A stretch of DNA of 64,000 nt, taken from positions 1-64,000 of the forward strand of contig NZ_AYXG01000076.1 of the NCBI RefSeq assembly GCF_000564855.1, in the 5' to 3' direction. Source of the DNA: Actinokineospora spheciospongiae. GTDB lineage: Bacteria > Actinomycetota > Actinomycetes > Mycobacteriales > Pseudonocardiaceae. Under the pieces are notes generated by a model. That model did not search any database. It worked only from the letters and a program-made list of their open reading frames with translations, and had not been told where the DNA came from. The position numbers and the translations under genes were made by a program. Below, piece by piece: positions 7,440 through 16,787 of the stretch. How positions within the stretch are numbered: the stretch's first letter is position 1; every line of letters begins with the position of its first letter.

Positions 7440-8327
7440 TCAGCTCCCGCCCAGCACCACGTCCGTCGCCTTGCCCTTCACCGAGAGCAGGCCCGGTTCG
7501 ACGGTAACCGCGGTCGGCGTGACCCCGAACGGCAGGCTGCCGGTCGGCAGGGGGCGGGAGAACACCCCGAGGATGGTGTCCTCGACCGCCGACGGCAGCC
7601 GGGTGGCGCCCGCCGCGTTGCGCAGCTCCAGCCGCTTGGCGCTGATGGCGATGCTGTCCTGCTCCAGCGAGATGATCGAGAAGACGCACAGCTCGGTGGA
7701 CAGGCCCGCCACCTCGACCGTGCCGCACAGCCGCACCCCGGCGGTGCTGCCCTCGGTGTCGGCGGTCTCGACGCTGTCCAGGTCGGTCTCGCCGCCGTCG
7801 GCGGGGGCGGTGGCCACCAGCGCCTTGCTCGCCGGGTCGATGGTCAGGTTCTTGATTGAGGCGATGACGCTGTTGCCCTGGTTCTCCTGCAGCGCGTGGT
7901 TGACGTCGGCGGCCTTGATCCGCACCTGGCCGTCGACCTCGCGGACCGGGAGCTGCTTGAGCGAGCCGGACACCACGTCCGACAGCGGCGCCTTGATGCC
8001 GCGCAGGTCGGCGTGCACGTCGACGTCGCGCAGGGTGTCCTGGACCGGCACGCCCTTGGCGTCGACGGTCACCGTGTCGTACTCGCCCGCGATCACCTGG
8101 GCCAGGAAGGAGAAGCCGCCGACCTTCACCGACGGGTCGTCGCGGAGGCCGAACTGCGCCTTGGCCCGCTTGGACACCTCGTGCTCGAACACCGCCGCCG
8201 CGCCGAAGTCGGCCGCGACCAGCAGCGCCGCCAGCACCACGAGGGTGATGACGAGCCGCCGCACCGCCTTGGACCGGCCCCGCCTGGGAGCCGCCTGCGG
8301 CCTGCCGGAGTTCGTCATGGTCGTCAT
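7440..8327 (-). CDS. lmeA: LmeA-like phospholipid-binding protein (DUF2993)
   Basis: The protein has 295 residues and matches DUF2993/LmeA, periplasmic phospholipid-binding proteins of actinobacteria needed for lipomannan elongation in mycobacteria. After a basic N-terminus (RRGRSKAVRR) comes one transmembrane or signal segment (about 23-43), then a long beta-rich tubular lipid-binding domain with the typical DTVTVDAKGVPV and DVDVHADLRGIKAPLSDVVSG segments. ATG at 8327 is chosen over ATG 8318 because AGGTGG lies a suitable distance upstream. The thioredoxin gene follows 23 bases downstream. Confidence 0.82.
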   Translation of the reverse strand: MTTMTNSGRPQAAPRRGRSKAVRRLVITLVVLAALLVAADFGAAAVFEHEVSKRAKAQFGLRDDPSVKVGGFSFLAQVIAGEYDTVTVDAKGVPVQDTLRDVDVHADLRGIKAPLSDVVSGSLKQLPVREVDGQVRIKAADVNHALQENQGNSVIASIKNLTIDPASKALVATAPADGGETDLDSVETADTEGSTAGVRLCGTVEVAGLSTELCVFSIISLEQDSIAISAKRLELRNAAGATRLPSAVEDTILGVFSRPLPTGSLPFGVTPTAVTVEPGLLSVKGKATDVVLGGS

Positions 8328-8848
8328 CCCCGCCACCTGTCGTGTCTGTCCGTCGTGTCTTGCCCGTCGTGCCCCTGGTCTGTCGCCTGTCCCCTTCAAG
8401 GACTCGTCAGCACCCGGTCGGGTTGCGGAGCCACCCCCAATGATCCCCGTCGACTCCCCGTCCCGAGAGCCGGGGCGGTCCTCCCGGGCGCCGTGGCGGC
8501 AGGCTGATCACCGCCCGTCCAGGTGGTCCGGGAGGACCCGACCCGTTCGGGAGTACCGGATGGTGAGATCCGAAGCCGTGTTACGCATGATTCACAAAGC
8601 CAATTCCCGCGCGGTGAGGAAACGCTTCCGGCTTCGATAACAGCAGGTCAACAGCCGGATTAACGTGGCTGTAACATGACCCCCCTGACCTGCGCGGAGT
8701 CCGCCCGGAGCGCGTGCACCCGTGTGACGCAAGCTTCACGACCACGACATTCCCGCAGCTCGGCAGCTATTCTCCGCTGAGCCGAAATCCGAACTCCCGC
8801 TCCTCGACGTCGACGGCGCGGATTCACGCAAGAGAGAGGCGGACTCGC
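8328..8848. other. 521-base divergent promoter region between lmeA and glnR
   Basis: No gene is supported here. It must carry the start signals for lmeA (-) and glnR (+). Visible structure: an 11-base inverted pair (8477-8487 with 8528-8538, about 40 bases apart) and GlnR-box-like half-sites at 8580-8595 and 8660-8675. Confidence 0.7.
8660..8675 (+). promoter_or_regulatory. GlnR-box-like half-site pair
   Basis: TTAAC, six bases, then GTAAC: this 5-6-5 spacing resembles the actinobacterial GlnR box (gTnAC-n6-GaAAC). It lies about 175 bases before glnR. A second 5-6-5 arrangement (GTTAC-n6-TTCAC) is at 8580-8595. Autoregulation is an inference. Confidence 0.3.
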
Positions 8849-9589
8849 ATGAGCCTCGACCTGCTGCTGCTGACCGCCGACCCGGAACCCGGTTCGGTCC
8901 TCCCGTCGCTGATGCTGCTGCCGCACACCGTGCGCACCCAGGCTCCCGAGGTCACCGCCCTGCTCGAGGCCGGTTCCCGCGACGCCGTCGTGGTGGACGC
9001 GCGCACCGACCTGGCCGCGGCCAAGAGCCTGTGCAGGCTGCTCACCAGCGGTGGCGACAGCTGCCCGGTGCTCGCCGTGGTCAACGAGGGTGGCCTGGTG
9101 GCCATCAACAGCGACTGGCGCATCGACGAGATCCTGCTGCCCACCGCGGGCCCGGCCGAGGTGGACGCCCGGCTGCGGCTGCTCACCTCGCGCGGCCCCG
9201 CCGGTGCCGCCGCCGACGGCGCGCTGCGCCTCGGCGAGCTGGTCATCGACGAGGCCACCTACATGGCGCGGCTGCGCGGGCGCCCGCTCGACCTCACCTA
9301 CAAGGAGTTCGAGCTGCTCAAGTACCTCGCCCAGCACGCGGGCCGGGTGTTCACCCGGGCCCAGTTGCTGCAGGAGGTTTGGGGCTACGACTTCTTCGGC
9401 GGCACCCGCACCGTCGACGTGCACGTCCGGCGGCTGCGCGCCAAGCTCGGCCCCGAGCACGAGCAGATGATCGGCACCGTGCGCAACGTCGGCTACAAGT
9501 TCGTCCAGCCCCCCAAGGCGGGCGGCTCCCGCCGCGAGGTCGACCCCCTCGACGCCGACCTGGCGAACTTCTCCCTCGACGCCCGCTAG
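8849..9589 (+). CDS. glnR: GlnR-type nitrogen response regulator
   Basis: The protein has 246 residues: an atypical receiver domain (1-115) and an OmpR-type winged helix (about 125-225) with the recognition segment [18 protein letters not shown]. It closely resembles actinobacterial GlnR, an orphan regulator of nitrogen assimilation genes (glnA, amtB, nirB) whose conserved D50 (here in VVVDARTD) serves dimerisation rather than phosphorylation. No histidine kinase lies nearby, as expected. ATG at 8849 follows GAGAGAGG. A strong hairpin separates it from mshD. The position matches M. tuberculosis Rv0818. Confidence 0.9.
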   Translation: MSLDLLLLTADPEPGSVLPSLMLLPHTVRTQAPEVTALLEAGSRDAVVVDARTDLAAAKSLCRLLTSGGDSCPVLAVVNEGGLVAINSDWRIDEILLPTAGPAEVDARLRLLTSRGPAGAAADGALRLGELVIDEATYMARLRGRPLDLTYKEFELLKYLAQHAGRVFTRAQLLQEVWGYDFFGGTRTVDVHVRRLRAKLGPEHEQMIGTVRNVGYKFVQPPKAGGSRREVDPLDADLANFSLDAR

Positions 9590-9608
9590 GCCGCGACACC
9601 TCGCTCAC

Positions 9609-9643
9609 GAGTCCCGGACACCCCCTCCCGGTGTCCGGGACTC
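9609..9643 (+). terminator. terminator hairpin after glnR
   Basis: GAGTCCCGGACACC at 9609-9622 pairs perfectly with 9630-9643 (14 bp) around a CCCTCCC loop, 20 bases after the glnR stop. There is no U-tract, which is common in this group. Confidence 0.8.
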
Positions 9644-9658
9644 GCCGTGCCCGGTGGG

Positions 9659-9664
9659 TAGGGT
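9659..9664 (+). promoter_or_regulatory. putative -10 box of mshD
   Basis: TAGGGT ends seven bases before the GTG start of mshD and lies after the glnR terminator, consistent with a leaderless transcript. Confidence 0.45.
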
Positions 9665-9671
9665 CGGACCC

Positions 9672-10553
9672 GTGACCGACCTGACCTGGGGCCCAGCCAC
9701 CGACGAGATCCGCCCGCTGCTGCTCGCCGCCGCCGCGGCGGACGGGCGCCCCGAGGTCTCCCCGGACGGCCCGCTGCCGCGCGAGTTCCGCGGCGGCGAG
9801 CAGCTCGTCGCCGTAGCCGACCACACCGTGGTCGGCTACGCCCACCTCGACACCGACGGCGACGCGCACGGCAACCAGGTCGCTGAGGTGCTCGTGCACC
9901 CCGAGCACCGCCGCCGCGGCGTCGGCACCGAACTGGTCCGCGAGGTCTTGGCGCACGCCGCCGACGGCGTCCGGCTCTGGTCGCACGGCGACCACCCGGC
10001 CGCCGCCCGCATCGGCGCGCGCCTGGGACTTCAGAAGGTGCGCGAGCTGCTGGTCATGCGCCGCGGTCTCGACGAGGAGCTGCCCGAACCGGTCTGGCGC
10101 GACGGCGTCACCGTCCGCGCGTTCGTCCCCGGCCGCGACGAGGCAGCGGTGGTCGAGGTCAACCGGCGCGCCTTCGACTGGCACCCCGAGCAGGGCGCGC
10201 TGACCGTCGCCGACGTCGAGGCGACCGAGCGCGAGCCCTGGTTCGACCCGGCCGGGTTCTTCCTCGCCGTCGACCCCGCCGACCGGCTCCTGGGCTTCCA
10301 CTGGACCAAGGTGCACCCGGACGGCACCGGCGAGGTCTACGTCGTCGGCGTCGACCCGGACGCCCAGGGCGGCGGCCTGGGGCGGGCGCTGACCCTGGTC
10401 GGCGTCCGCCACCTCCGAGCCACCGGCCGCCCCGAGGTCATCCTGTACGTGGAGGCCGACAACGCCCCCGCCGTCGCCGTCTACCGACGCCTGGGCTTCA
10501 CCCGTTCGGCCGCCGACGTCCAGTGGGCCGTAATGCGCACCGGTGGCGCCTGA
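9672..10553 (+). CDS. mshD: mycothiol synthase MshD
   Basis: The protein has 293 residues and contains two tandem GNAT acetyltransferase domains (about 1-140 and 145-293). MshD uses acetyl-CoA to acetylate the cysteine of Cys-GlcN-Ins, the last step of mycothiol synthesis in actinobacteria. The acetyl-CoA loops are visible as HPEHRRRGVGTELV in the first domain and DPDAQGGGLGRALT in the second; the C-terminal YVEADNAPAVAVYRRLGF is a GNAT hallmark. GTG at 9672 is preferred because a TAGGGT box lies just upstream and the preceding codons overlap the terminator region. Position matches M. tuberculosis Rv0819. Confidence 0.92.
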   Translation: MTDLTWGPATDEIRPLLLAAAAADGRPEVSPDGPLPREFRGGEQLVAVADHTVVGYAHLDTDGDAHGNQVAEVLVHPEHRRRGVGTELVREVLAHAADGVRLWSHGDHPAAARIGARLGLQKVRELLVMRRGLDEELPEPVWRDGVTVRAFVPGRDEAAVVEVNRRAFDWHPEQGALTVADVEATEREPWFDPAGFFLAVDPADRLLGFHWTKVHPDGTGEVYVVGVDPDAQGGGLGRALTLVGVRHLRATGRPEVILYVEADNAPAVAVYRRLGFTRSAADVQWAVMRTGGA

Positions 10554-10626
10554 ACGGTTACCGGCTGCGCACACCCGGGTCACGGGACGGCGACAATGTT
10601 GTAGTCAGAGCCACATTCGGGGGCTT

Positions 10627-10648
10627 GTTCACCCGTCGTTCACCTCTT
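10627..10648 (+). promoter_or_regulatory. PHO box upstream of pstS
   Basis: GTTCACC occurs at 10627-10633 and again at 10638-10644, an exact 11-base period. This is the direct-repeat architecture of the PhoP-binding PHO box of streptomycetes. It lies about 100 bases before pstS, so the pst operon is expected to be induced under phosphate starvation. Confidence 0.8.
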
Positions 10649-10743
10649 CAAGAGGGCGCGTCCACCACCGCTGCCTAGCGTCGCCGGCGACACGGCTGAC
10701 AGAGAGTCACGCCGACCGTGAAGGCTCCTGTGCTGGAGGAAAT

Positions 10744-11874
10744 GTGAAGACCAAGCGGACCGCGTCGGTGCTCGGCATCGTGGCCGCCGGTGCCCTCGTG
10801 CTCAGTGCGTGCGGCAGCGACAACAACACCCCGACCGGTTCCGGCAACAACTCCGGTGCGCCCGCCCCCACCGCGACCGCCCCGGTCGAGTGCGGCGGCA
10901 AGAAGGCCCTCCAGGCCGAGGGTTCCAGCGCGCAAAAGGGTGCGATGGAGGCCTTCAGCGCCGCTTACCGCGCGAAGTGCGCCGACCAGCAGCTCTCCTA
11001 CACCCCGTCCGGCTCGGGCGCGGGCATCAAGCAGTTCAACGGCGGCATCGTCGACATCGGCGGCAGCGACTCCGCGCTGAGCAAGGACAAGGGCGAGGTC
11101 GACGCGGCCGCCCAGCGCTGCCAGGGCAACCCGGCGTGGAACCTGCCGCTGGTCTTCGGCCCGGTCGCCGTGCCCTACAAGCTCGACGGCGTCACCGACC
11201 TGACCCTGACCCCCGAGGTCGCCGCGAAGATCTTCAGCGGCGCGGTCACCAAGTGGAACGACCCGGCCATCGCGGGCATCAACTCCGGCGCCACCCTGCC
11301 GGACAAGCCCATCACCGTGATCTACCGCGGCGGCGAGTCGGGCACCACCGACAACTTCCAGAAGTACCTCAAGGCCGCTTCCAAGGGCGCGTGGACCAAG
11401 GACGCGGGCAAGGTCTTCAACGGCGGTGTCGGCCAGGGCGCCGAGGGTTCCGCGGGTGTCGCGGACGCCGTCGCCGCCGGTGACGGCGCCATCGGCTACG
11501 TCGAGTGGTCCTACGCCCAGGACAAGAACCTGACCTCCGCCAAGATCGACAGCGGCTCCGGCGCGGTCGAGCTGACCGCCGAGTCGGCCGCCAAGGCCAT
11601 CGCCTCCGCCAAGATCAAGGGCGAGGGCAACGACCTGGTCGTCGACCTCGACGCGCTCTACGCCAGCAACACCGCGGGCGCCTACCCGCTGGTCCTCACC
11701 ACCTACGAGATCGTCTGCTCCAAGGGCTACGACGCCGACACCGCCAAGGCCGTCAAGGCGTTCCTGACCGTCGCCGCCACCGACGGCCAGGCCACCCTCG
11801 CCGACGCGGGCTACGTTCCGCTGCCCAACGAGTTCCAGGCCAAGCTGCTGACCGCCGTCGGCGCGATCGCCTGA
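10744..11874 (+). CDS. pstS: phosphate ABC transporter substrate-binding lipoprotein PstS
   Basis: The protein has 376 residues. A basic start, a hydrophobic segment and the lipobox LSAC near residue 22 mark it as a lipoprotein anchored outside the membrane. It then has the phosphate-binding PstS fold: [36 protein letters not shown] and [16 protein letters not shown] are the phosphate-contacting segments. It captures phosphate for PstC-PstA-PstB. The GTG start follows GGAGGA with a short spacer of three to four bases. The gene is preceded by a PHO box and followed within 60 bases by a strong hairpin that lies inside the pstC start. Confidence 0.95.
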   Translation: MKTKRTASVLGIVAAGALVLSACGSDNNTPTGSGNNSGAPAPTATAPVECGGKKALQAEGSSAQKGAMEAFSAAYRAKCADQQLSYTPSGSGAGIKQFNGGIVDIGGSDSALSKDKGEVDAAAQRCQGNPAWNLPLVFGPVAVPYKLDGVTDLTLTPEVAAKIFSGAVTKWNDPAIAGINSGATLPDKPITVIYRGGESGTTDNFQKYLKAASKGAWTKDAGKVFNGGVGQGAEGSAGVADAVAAGDGAIGYVEWSYAQDKNLTSAKIDSGSGAVELTAESAAKAIASAKIKGEGNDLVVDLDALYASNTAGAYPLVLTTYEIVCSKGYDADTAKAVKAFLTVAATDGQATLADAGYVPLPNEFQAKLLTAVGAIA

Positions 11875-11908
11875 GTCCAGCGACCCAGGCAGACTGAGCA
11901 GAGACGCG

Positions 11909-12970
11909 ATGAGCGACTTCGCCAAGGTCGGACGCCCCGCGACCCGGGAAACCGGGTCGCGGGGCTCGGCGCCGAACACCGCCCCGGAGGCCACGATTCC
12001 CCCCAACCCGCCGGACTCGGGCCCGCCCCCGGCCGCGCCCAAGGTCGTCACCCGCCCGGGTGACCGGATCTTCCGGACGCTGACGGTCGGCTCGGGTGTG
12101 CTGATCGTCGTGATGATCGTCCTGATCGGCGTCTTCCTGCTGATCCAGGCCATCCCCTCGCTGGCAGGCAACGAGGCGAATTTCCTGTTCAGCCGGGACT
12201 GGAACGCCGACCCGGCCGCCTTGGCCTTCGGCGTGCTGGACCTGCTGCTGGTCACCGTGTTCGCGTCCATCTTCGCCCTGCTCATCGCGATGCCGATCTC
12301 GCTGGGCATCGCGCTGTTCCTCACCCAGTACGCCCCCAAGCGGCTGGCCAGGCCGTTCGGCTACGTCGTCGACCTGCTGGCCGCCGTGCCGTCGATCATC
12401 TACGGCCTCTGGGGCCTCTACGAGCTGGCCCCGGCGCTCAAGCCGGTCAGCACCTGGCTCAACGACACCCTGGGCTTCATCCCGATCTTCGCCACCGGCA
12501 GCTCCAACCTGGCCATCGGCCAGACCATCTTCACCGCGGGCATCGTGCTCGCGGTCATGCTGCTGCCGATCATCACCGCGATCAGCCGCGAGGTCTTCGA
12601 CCGCACCCCCTCGACGCAGATCGAGGGCGCGCTGGCGCTGGGCGCCACCAAGTGGGAGGTCGTGCGGACCACCGTGCTGCCCTTCGGCCGCGCGGGCTAC
12701 ATCAGCGCGTCCATGCTGGGCCTGGGCCGCGCGCTCGGCGAGACCATCGCCGTCATGATCATCCTCGCGTCGACCTCGCAGCACTTCGGCTTCAGCCTCT
12801 TCGACGGCGGCGACACCATCGCCTCCAAGATCGCCCGCGCGGCGGCGGAGTTCAACGACCCGCGCGGCGCGGGCGCCTACATCGCGGCGGGCCTGGTGCT
12901 GTTCGTGCTGACGTTCATCGTCAACGCCTTCGCCCGCTACATCATCTCCGGGCACAAGGAGTACGAATGA
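11909..12970 (+). CDS. pstC: phosphate ABC transporter permease PstC
   Basis: The protein has 353 residues: a proline-rich cytoplasmic tail (1-52), then six transmembrane segments and the ABC-permease EAA-type loop ([21 protein letters not shown] near 232-252). It forms the phosphate channel with PstA. The start is ATG at 11909, 34 bases after pstS. Codons 9-19 form one half of a 14-bp perfect hairpin with a GAAA loop, an unusual thing inside a coding start. The last bases overlap pstA as ATGA. Confidence 0.94.
   Translation: MSDFAKVGRPATRETGSRGSAPNTAPEATIPPNPPDSGPPPAAPKVVTRPGDRIFRTLTVGSGVLIVVMIVLIGVFLLIQAIPSLAGNEANFLFSRDWNADPAALAFGVLDLLLVTVFASIFALLIAMPISLGIALFLTQYAPKRLARPFGYVVDLLAAVPSIIYGLWGLYELAPALKPVSTWLNDTLGFIPIFATGSSNLAIGQTIFTAGIVLAVMLLPIITAISREVFDRTPSTQIEGALALGATKWEVVRTTVLPFGRAGYISASMLGLGRALGETIAVMIILASTSQHFGFSLFDGGDTIASKIARAAAEFNDPRGAGAYIAAGLVLFVLTFIVNAFARYIISGHKEYE
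11934..11965 (+). promoter_or_regulatory. 14-bp hairpin with GAAA tetraloop at the pstS-pstC junction
   Basis: GCCCCGCGACCCGG at 11934-11947 pairs perfectly with 11952-11965; the loop is GAAA, a stable GNRA tetraloop. It starts 60 bases after the pstS stop, inside the disordered N-terminal codons of pstC. It may protect the 3' end of pstS mRNA or reduce read-through into the permease genes. Confidence 0.75.
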
Positions 12971-13878
12971 GCACCGCCACTGACCTCGACCGGCCCGCGG
13001 CGCCGCCCGCGTTCCAGGAGATCGGGGCGGGTCGCAAGCTGCGCAACCGGTTCGCCACCGGGCTGGTCTGGGGCGCTTTCCTCATCGCGCTGGCCCCGCT
13101 GGTCTGGCTGCTGATCACCGTCCTGGCCCGCGGCCTCGAGCACGTGCTCAACGCGGACTGGTGGAGCAGGTCCTTCGCGGGCCTGACCTCCCGCCAGTTC
13201 GGCGGCGGCGTCTACCACGCGATCATCGGCACCCTGTTCCAGGGCCTGATCTGCGCGGTCATCGCCGTGCCCATCGCCATCCTGGTCGCGGTGTACCTGG
13301 TCGAGTACGGCAAGGGCTCCCGGCTGGCCAACGCGGTCACCTTCACCGTGGACATCCTCTCCGGTGTCCCGTCGATCGTGGCGGCGCTGTTCATCTACGC
13401 CCTCTGGGTGACCACCCTCGGCTTCCCGCGCAGCGCGTTCGCGGTGTCGCTGGCCCTGGTGCTGCTGATGATCCCGGTGGTCGTCCGCACCACCGAGGAA
13501 CTGCTCAAGATCGTCCCGGACGAGCTGCGCGAGGCCGCGTACGCGCTGGGCATCCCCAAGTGGAAGACGATCCTCAAGATCGTCATCCCGACGGCGCTGT
13601 CCGGCATCATCACCGGCATCTCGCTGGCCATCGCCCGCGTCATGGGCGAGACCGCGCCGGTGCTGGTCCTGGTCGGGTACACCAGCTACATCAACTTCGA
13701 CCCGTTCAACGGCAGCATGGCGTCGCTGCCGCTGCTGATGACCTCCGAGCGCCTCACCACCAACGCCATCGGCGAGGCCCGGGTGTGGGGCGCGGCGGTC
13801 ACCCTGATCCTCATCATCACCCTGTTCAACCTGCTGGGATCGCTGATCTCGCGGCTGACCTCCCTGAAGACGAAGTAG
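12967..13878 (+). CDS. pstA: phosphate ABC transporter permease PstA
   Basis: The protein has 303 residues with six predicted transmembrane segments and the permease EAA loop ([20 protein letters not shown] near 193-212). It pairs with PstC in the inner membrane. The ATG overlaps the pstC stop (ATGA), giving translational coupling, and the stop lies seven bases before pst[13 protein letters not shown] is a PstA-typical segment. Nothing is missing or unusual. Confidence 0.94.
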   Translation: MSTATDLDRPAAPPAFQEIGAGRKLRNRFATGLVWGAFLIALAPLVWLLITVLARGLEHVLNADWWSRSFAGLTSRQFGGGVYHAIIGTLFQGLICAVIAVPIAILVAVYLVEYGKGSRLANAVTFTVDILSGVPSIVAALFIYALWVTTLGFPRSAFAVSLALVLLMIPVVVRTTEELLKIVPDELREAAYALGIPKWKTILKIVIPTALSGIITGISLAIARVMGETAPVLVLVGYTSYINFDPFNGSMASLPLLMTSERLTTNAIGEARVWGAAVTLILIITLFNLLGSLISRLTSLKTK

Positions 13879-13885
13879 GCGACCC

Positions 13886-14662
13886 ATGGCCAAGCGCATC
13901 GACGTCAAGGACCTCAACCTCTACTACGGCAAGTTCCACGCCGTCGACCAGGTGTCCCTGGCGGTCCCGCCGCACAGCGTCACCGCCTTCATCGGCCCCT
14001 CCGGCTGCGGCAAGTCCACCGTGCTGCGCTCCCTCAACCGGATGCACGAGGTCATCCCCGGTGCCAGGGCCGAGGGCAAGGTGCTGCTCGACGGCGAGGA
14101 CATCTACGCGAGCACGATCGACCCGGTGTCGGTCCGCCGCACCATCGGCATGGTCTTCCAGCGGCCCAACCCGTTCCCCACCATGTCCATCAGGGACAAC
14201 GTGGTGGCCGGGCTCAAGCTGGCGGGCGAGCGCGACAAGCGCAAGCTCGACGAGGTCGCCGAGCGCGCCCTGCGCGGCGCCAACCTCTGGGCCGAGGTCA
14301 AGGACCGCCTCAACCGCCCCGGCGGCGGCCTCTCCGGTGGCCAGCAGCAGCGCCTCTGCATCGCCCGCGCCATCGCGGTCCGCCCCGACGTCCTGCTGAT
14401 GGACGAGCCCTGCTCCGCCCTCGACCCGATCTCCACCCTGGCGATCGAGGACCTCATCGGGGAGCTGAAGAAGGACTACACGATCGTCATCGTCACCCAC
14501 AACATGCAGCAGGCGGCCCGGGTCAGCGACCAGACCGCCTTCTTCAACCTCGCGGGCGTCGGCCAGCCCGGCCGCCTGGTCGAGATCGACGAGACCGAGC
14601 GCATCTTCTCCAACCCCGGTCAGAAGGCCACCGAGGACTACATCTCCGGCCGCTTCGGCTGA
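13886..14662 (+). CDS. pstB: phosphate ABC transporter ATPase PstB
   Basis: The protein has 258 residues and is a complete ABC ATPase: Walker [10 protein letters not shown] near residue 32, Q-loop [10 protein letters not shown] (the NPFP is typical for PstB), signature LSGGQQQR, Walker [14 protein letters not shown] and the H-loop [13 protein letters not shown]. It powers phosphate import through PstCA. The M. tuberculosis equivalent is phoT (Rv0820). A terminator hairpin follows about 20 bases after the stop, closing the operon. Confidence 0.96.
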   Translation: MAKRIDVKDLNLYYGKFHAVDQVSLAVPPHSVTAFIGPSGCGKSTVLRSLNRMHEVIPGARAEGKVLLDGEDIYASTIDPVSVRRTIGMVFQRPNPFPTMSIRDNVVAGLKLAGERDKRKLDEVAERALRGANLWAEVKDRLNRPGGGLSGGQQQRLCIARAIAVRPDVLLMDEPCSALDPISTLAIEDLIGELKKDYTIVIVTHNMQQAARVSDQTAFFNLAGVGQPGRLVEIDETERIFSNPGQKATEDYISGRFG

Positions 14663-14684
14663 CCGCCGCTCCACCCCGTCGCAC

Positions 14685-14723
14685 CCGCGAGCCCCTCGGC
14701 CCCTCCGGCCGGGGGGCTCGCGG
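14685..14723 (+). terminator. terminator hairpin after pstB
   Basis: CCGCGAGCCCC at 14685-14695 pairs with 14713-14723 (11 bp); the GC-rich loop can extend the stem. It ends the pstSCAB operon. Confidence 0.7.
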
Positions 14724-14843
14724 CATTCCGTCACCCGATCCGGTCATCTCCCCCCGGTGCCGGGAACCACCACCGATCCCGTCCCGTCAGAGCCGAGACG
14801 GGCAACACCCGCCATTGGTACCGTGACGCGGGAGGTTGTGGCC

Positions 14844-16553
14844 ATGACTGGATCTGTGCAGACGGCTTACCACGCCCCGGGTGCCCCGCCACCGGGCGCG
14901 TCGGACCGGAACAGCCCCGACTACGACCCCACCTACGACCCGAAGAGCCCGTACTACATCGACCGGACCGGGACCTCGGACACCTCCCAGGAGGTGCAGG
15001 AGCAGGCCGAGCAGCAGGTCGACCAGGACATCGACCAGGCGAACTGGTGGGAGATCTGGAAGCAGTTCACCCGCAACAGCGAGATCAACGAGCAGTTCAA
15101 CCAGGACATGTCCGCCCAGGCCAACCAGTTGGCCCAAGGGCTGCAGACCCGGCCGGGGCCCGCGCTGTCCTGCACGAACTACCTGAGCACCGAGCACCCC
15201 ACGCTCCAGACGATGGTGACCGAGGGCGTCGACCCCGACCAGGTCGGTGAGATGGGCGAGATGTACGTCGAGGCCGGGAACCAGATGTCGGGGTTCCAGG
15301 GCGACGTGGCCTCGGCGATCAACAACAGCCAGACAGACTGGCAGGGGACCGCGGGCGACTCGGCCCGGCAGTTCATGGCCGACATCGGCAACTGGGTGGG
15401 CAAGGCCGGGCAGAGCGCGCAGTTGGCGGGCACGCAGACCGGCATCCAGGCGTCCGCGCTGGCCGAGGCGAAGAACTCCATGCCCGAGCCGGTGCCGTTC
15501 GACCTCAAGGCGGCCAACCAGGACCTGGCGACGACGACCGACCCGATCGAGCTGGCCACCAAGGCGACGCAGTACATGAACGACTACCGCGCCAGCCAGG
15601 CCGCGCACGAGGAGGCGGCCCGCGTCGTCGGCACCTACGACGGCGCCCTGGGCAGCTCGGCGACGATGCCCGCCTTCGCCACCCCGCCCACCATGTCCGG
15701 CGGCGGCACGGACGACCCGGGCAAGCCCGACGACGGCAAGAAGGTCCAGAACCCCGGCGACAGCGACGTGACCGTTTCCGGCGGCGACGACCGGGGGGCC
15801 TCGACCTTCAACCAGAACCCGGGCGGCGGCAACGGCAGCACCAACCCGCCTCAACTCGGCGGCGGCAACCCGGGCACCACCGGCAACGGCGGTGGCGGCG
15901 GCAACGGCGGCGGGACCACCCCGGGCACCCCGCAGATCCCGATCCCCCCGGGCGGCGGCAACGGCACCACCAACCCCAGCCAGTACCCGCCCCCGTCCGG
16001 CCCCGGCCACCTCCCGGGCCTCAACGGCCCGAACGGCGGCGGTGGTGGTGGTGGCGCCGGGAACGGCAGCACCAACGGCGGCCTCAACGGCATGACCCCC
16101 CTCGGCGGCGGACCCCTGAACGGCCTCGGCGAGGACAGCGTCCGCGGCGGTCGCGGCGGCACCGGCTTCGGCGGCGGTCGCGGTGGCTTCGGCGGCGGTG
16201 GTGGCGGTGGCTTCGGCGCAGGTGGTGCGGGCGGCGGGGCAGGCGCGGGCGGGGGCGGCGCAGCCGGTGCGGGCGGTCCCGGCGCAGGCGGCCTCGGCGC
16301 CAAGGGCGCGGGTGTCGGCGCGGGCGCGCTGGCGGCCGAGCACGCCATGGGCGCCCGCGGCGGTGCCGCGGGCGCGGCGGGTGCCGGCCGGGGCGGAGCC
16401 GCGGGTGGCCTGGGCGGCATGGGCGCGGGCGGCGCCCGGGGCCAGGGCGGCGAGGACGACGAGCACCAGCGCCCCTCCTACCTGGTCGAAGCCGACCCGG
16501 ACGAGGTCTTCGGCACCGACGAGATCACCGCACCCCCGGTCATCGGCGGCTGA
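14844..16553 (+). CDS. PPE-like type VII secretion substrate with glycine-rich tail
   Basis: The protein has 569 residues. The N-terminal part (about 40-270) is helical with a WQG (WXG-type) turn near residue 170 and the MPEP segment common in PPE-like ESX substrates of Pseudonocardiaceae. A Pro/Gly-rich stretch (about 280-540) follows, then an acidic tail with EDDEHQRPSYLVEADPDEVF and a hydrophobic end. It resembles secreted or cell-wall ESX substrates chaperoned by EspG, and the next gene is espG. ATG 14844 is chosen because GGAGG lies eight bases upstream; the longer in-frame start at 14757 has no such site. A related protein is encoded at 56.5 kb. Confidence 0.75.
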   Translation: MTGSVQTAYHAPGAPPPGASDRNSPDYDPTYDPKSPYYIDRTGTSDTSQEVQEQAEQQVDQDIDQANWWEIWKQFTRNSEINEQFNQDMSAQANQLAQGLQTRPGPALSCTNYLSTEHPTLQTMVTEGVDPDQVGEMGEMYVEAGNQMSGFQGDVASAINNSQTDWQGTAGDSARQFMADIGNWVGKAGQSAQLAGTQTGIQASALAEAKNSMPEPVPFDLKAANQDLATTTDPIELATKATQYMNDYRASQAAHEEAARVVGTYDGALGSSATMPAFATPPTMSGGGTDDPGKPDDGKKVQNPGDSDVTVSGGDDRGASTFNQNPGGGNGSTNPPQLGGGNPGTTGNGGGGGNGGGTTPGTPQIPIPPGGGNGTTNPSQYPPPSGPGHLPGLNGPNGGGGGGGAGNGSTNGGLNGMTPLGGGPLNGLGEDSVRGGRGGTGFGGGRGGFGGGGGGGFGAGGAGGGAGAGGGGAAGAGGPGAGGLGAKGAGVGAGALAAEHAMGARGGAAGAAGAGRGGAAGGLGGMGAGGARGQGGEDDEHQRPSYLVEADPDEVFGTDEITAPPVIGG

Positions 16554-16664
16554 GCCCCGCCCGGTACGGGCCGACCACTGGTCCGGTGCCCGAGCCCCCG
16601 GCGGCCTGGGCGCCCTGCCAGAACCCCAGGCCGAACGCGGACGCGGCGAAACCGCCCACCGCGA

Positions 16665-16733
16665 GACATGGCCGGTTCACCGGCGGTGACATGGCCGGTT
16701 CACCGGCGGTGACCCGGCCGGGTCACCGGTGCC
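16665..16733. repeat. three 23-bp tandem repeats upstream of espG
   Basis: Two identical 23-base units (16665-16687 and 16688-16710, each GACATGGCCGGTTCACCGG plus CGGT) are followed by a degenerate third (16711-16733). Each unit contains the ACCGGCGGT type half-palindrome. They end 42 bases before the espG -10 box, an operator-like position. Confidence 0.75.
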
Positions 16734-16775
16734 GGGGACAGCGCCGATACCGGGGCGGGGTGCGCCGGTGCGGGT

Positions 16776-16781
16776 TAGATT
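16776..16781 (+). promoter_or_regulatory. putative -10 box of espG
   Basis: TAGATT ends six bases before the ATG at 16788, and there is no Shine-Dalgarno sequence, so a leaderless mRNA is likely. Confidence 0.5.
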
Positions 16782-16787
16782 GTCCCC

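Noticed and set aside
14787..16466. 559-codon minus-strand frame opposite the PPE-like gene
   Set aside because: Its Ala/Thr-rich sequence mirrors the glycine-rich repeats of the true gene; no start signal or family motif.
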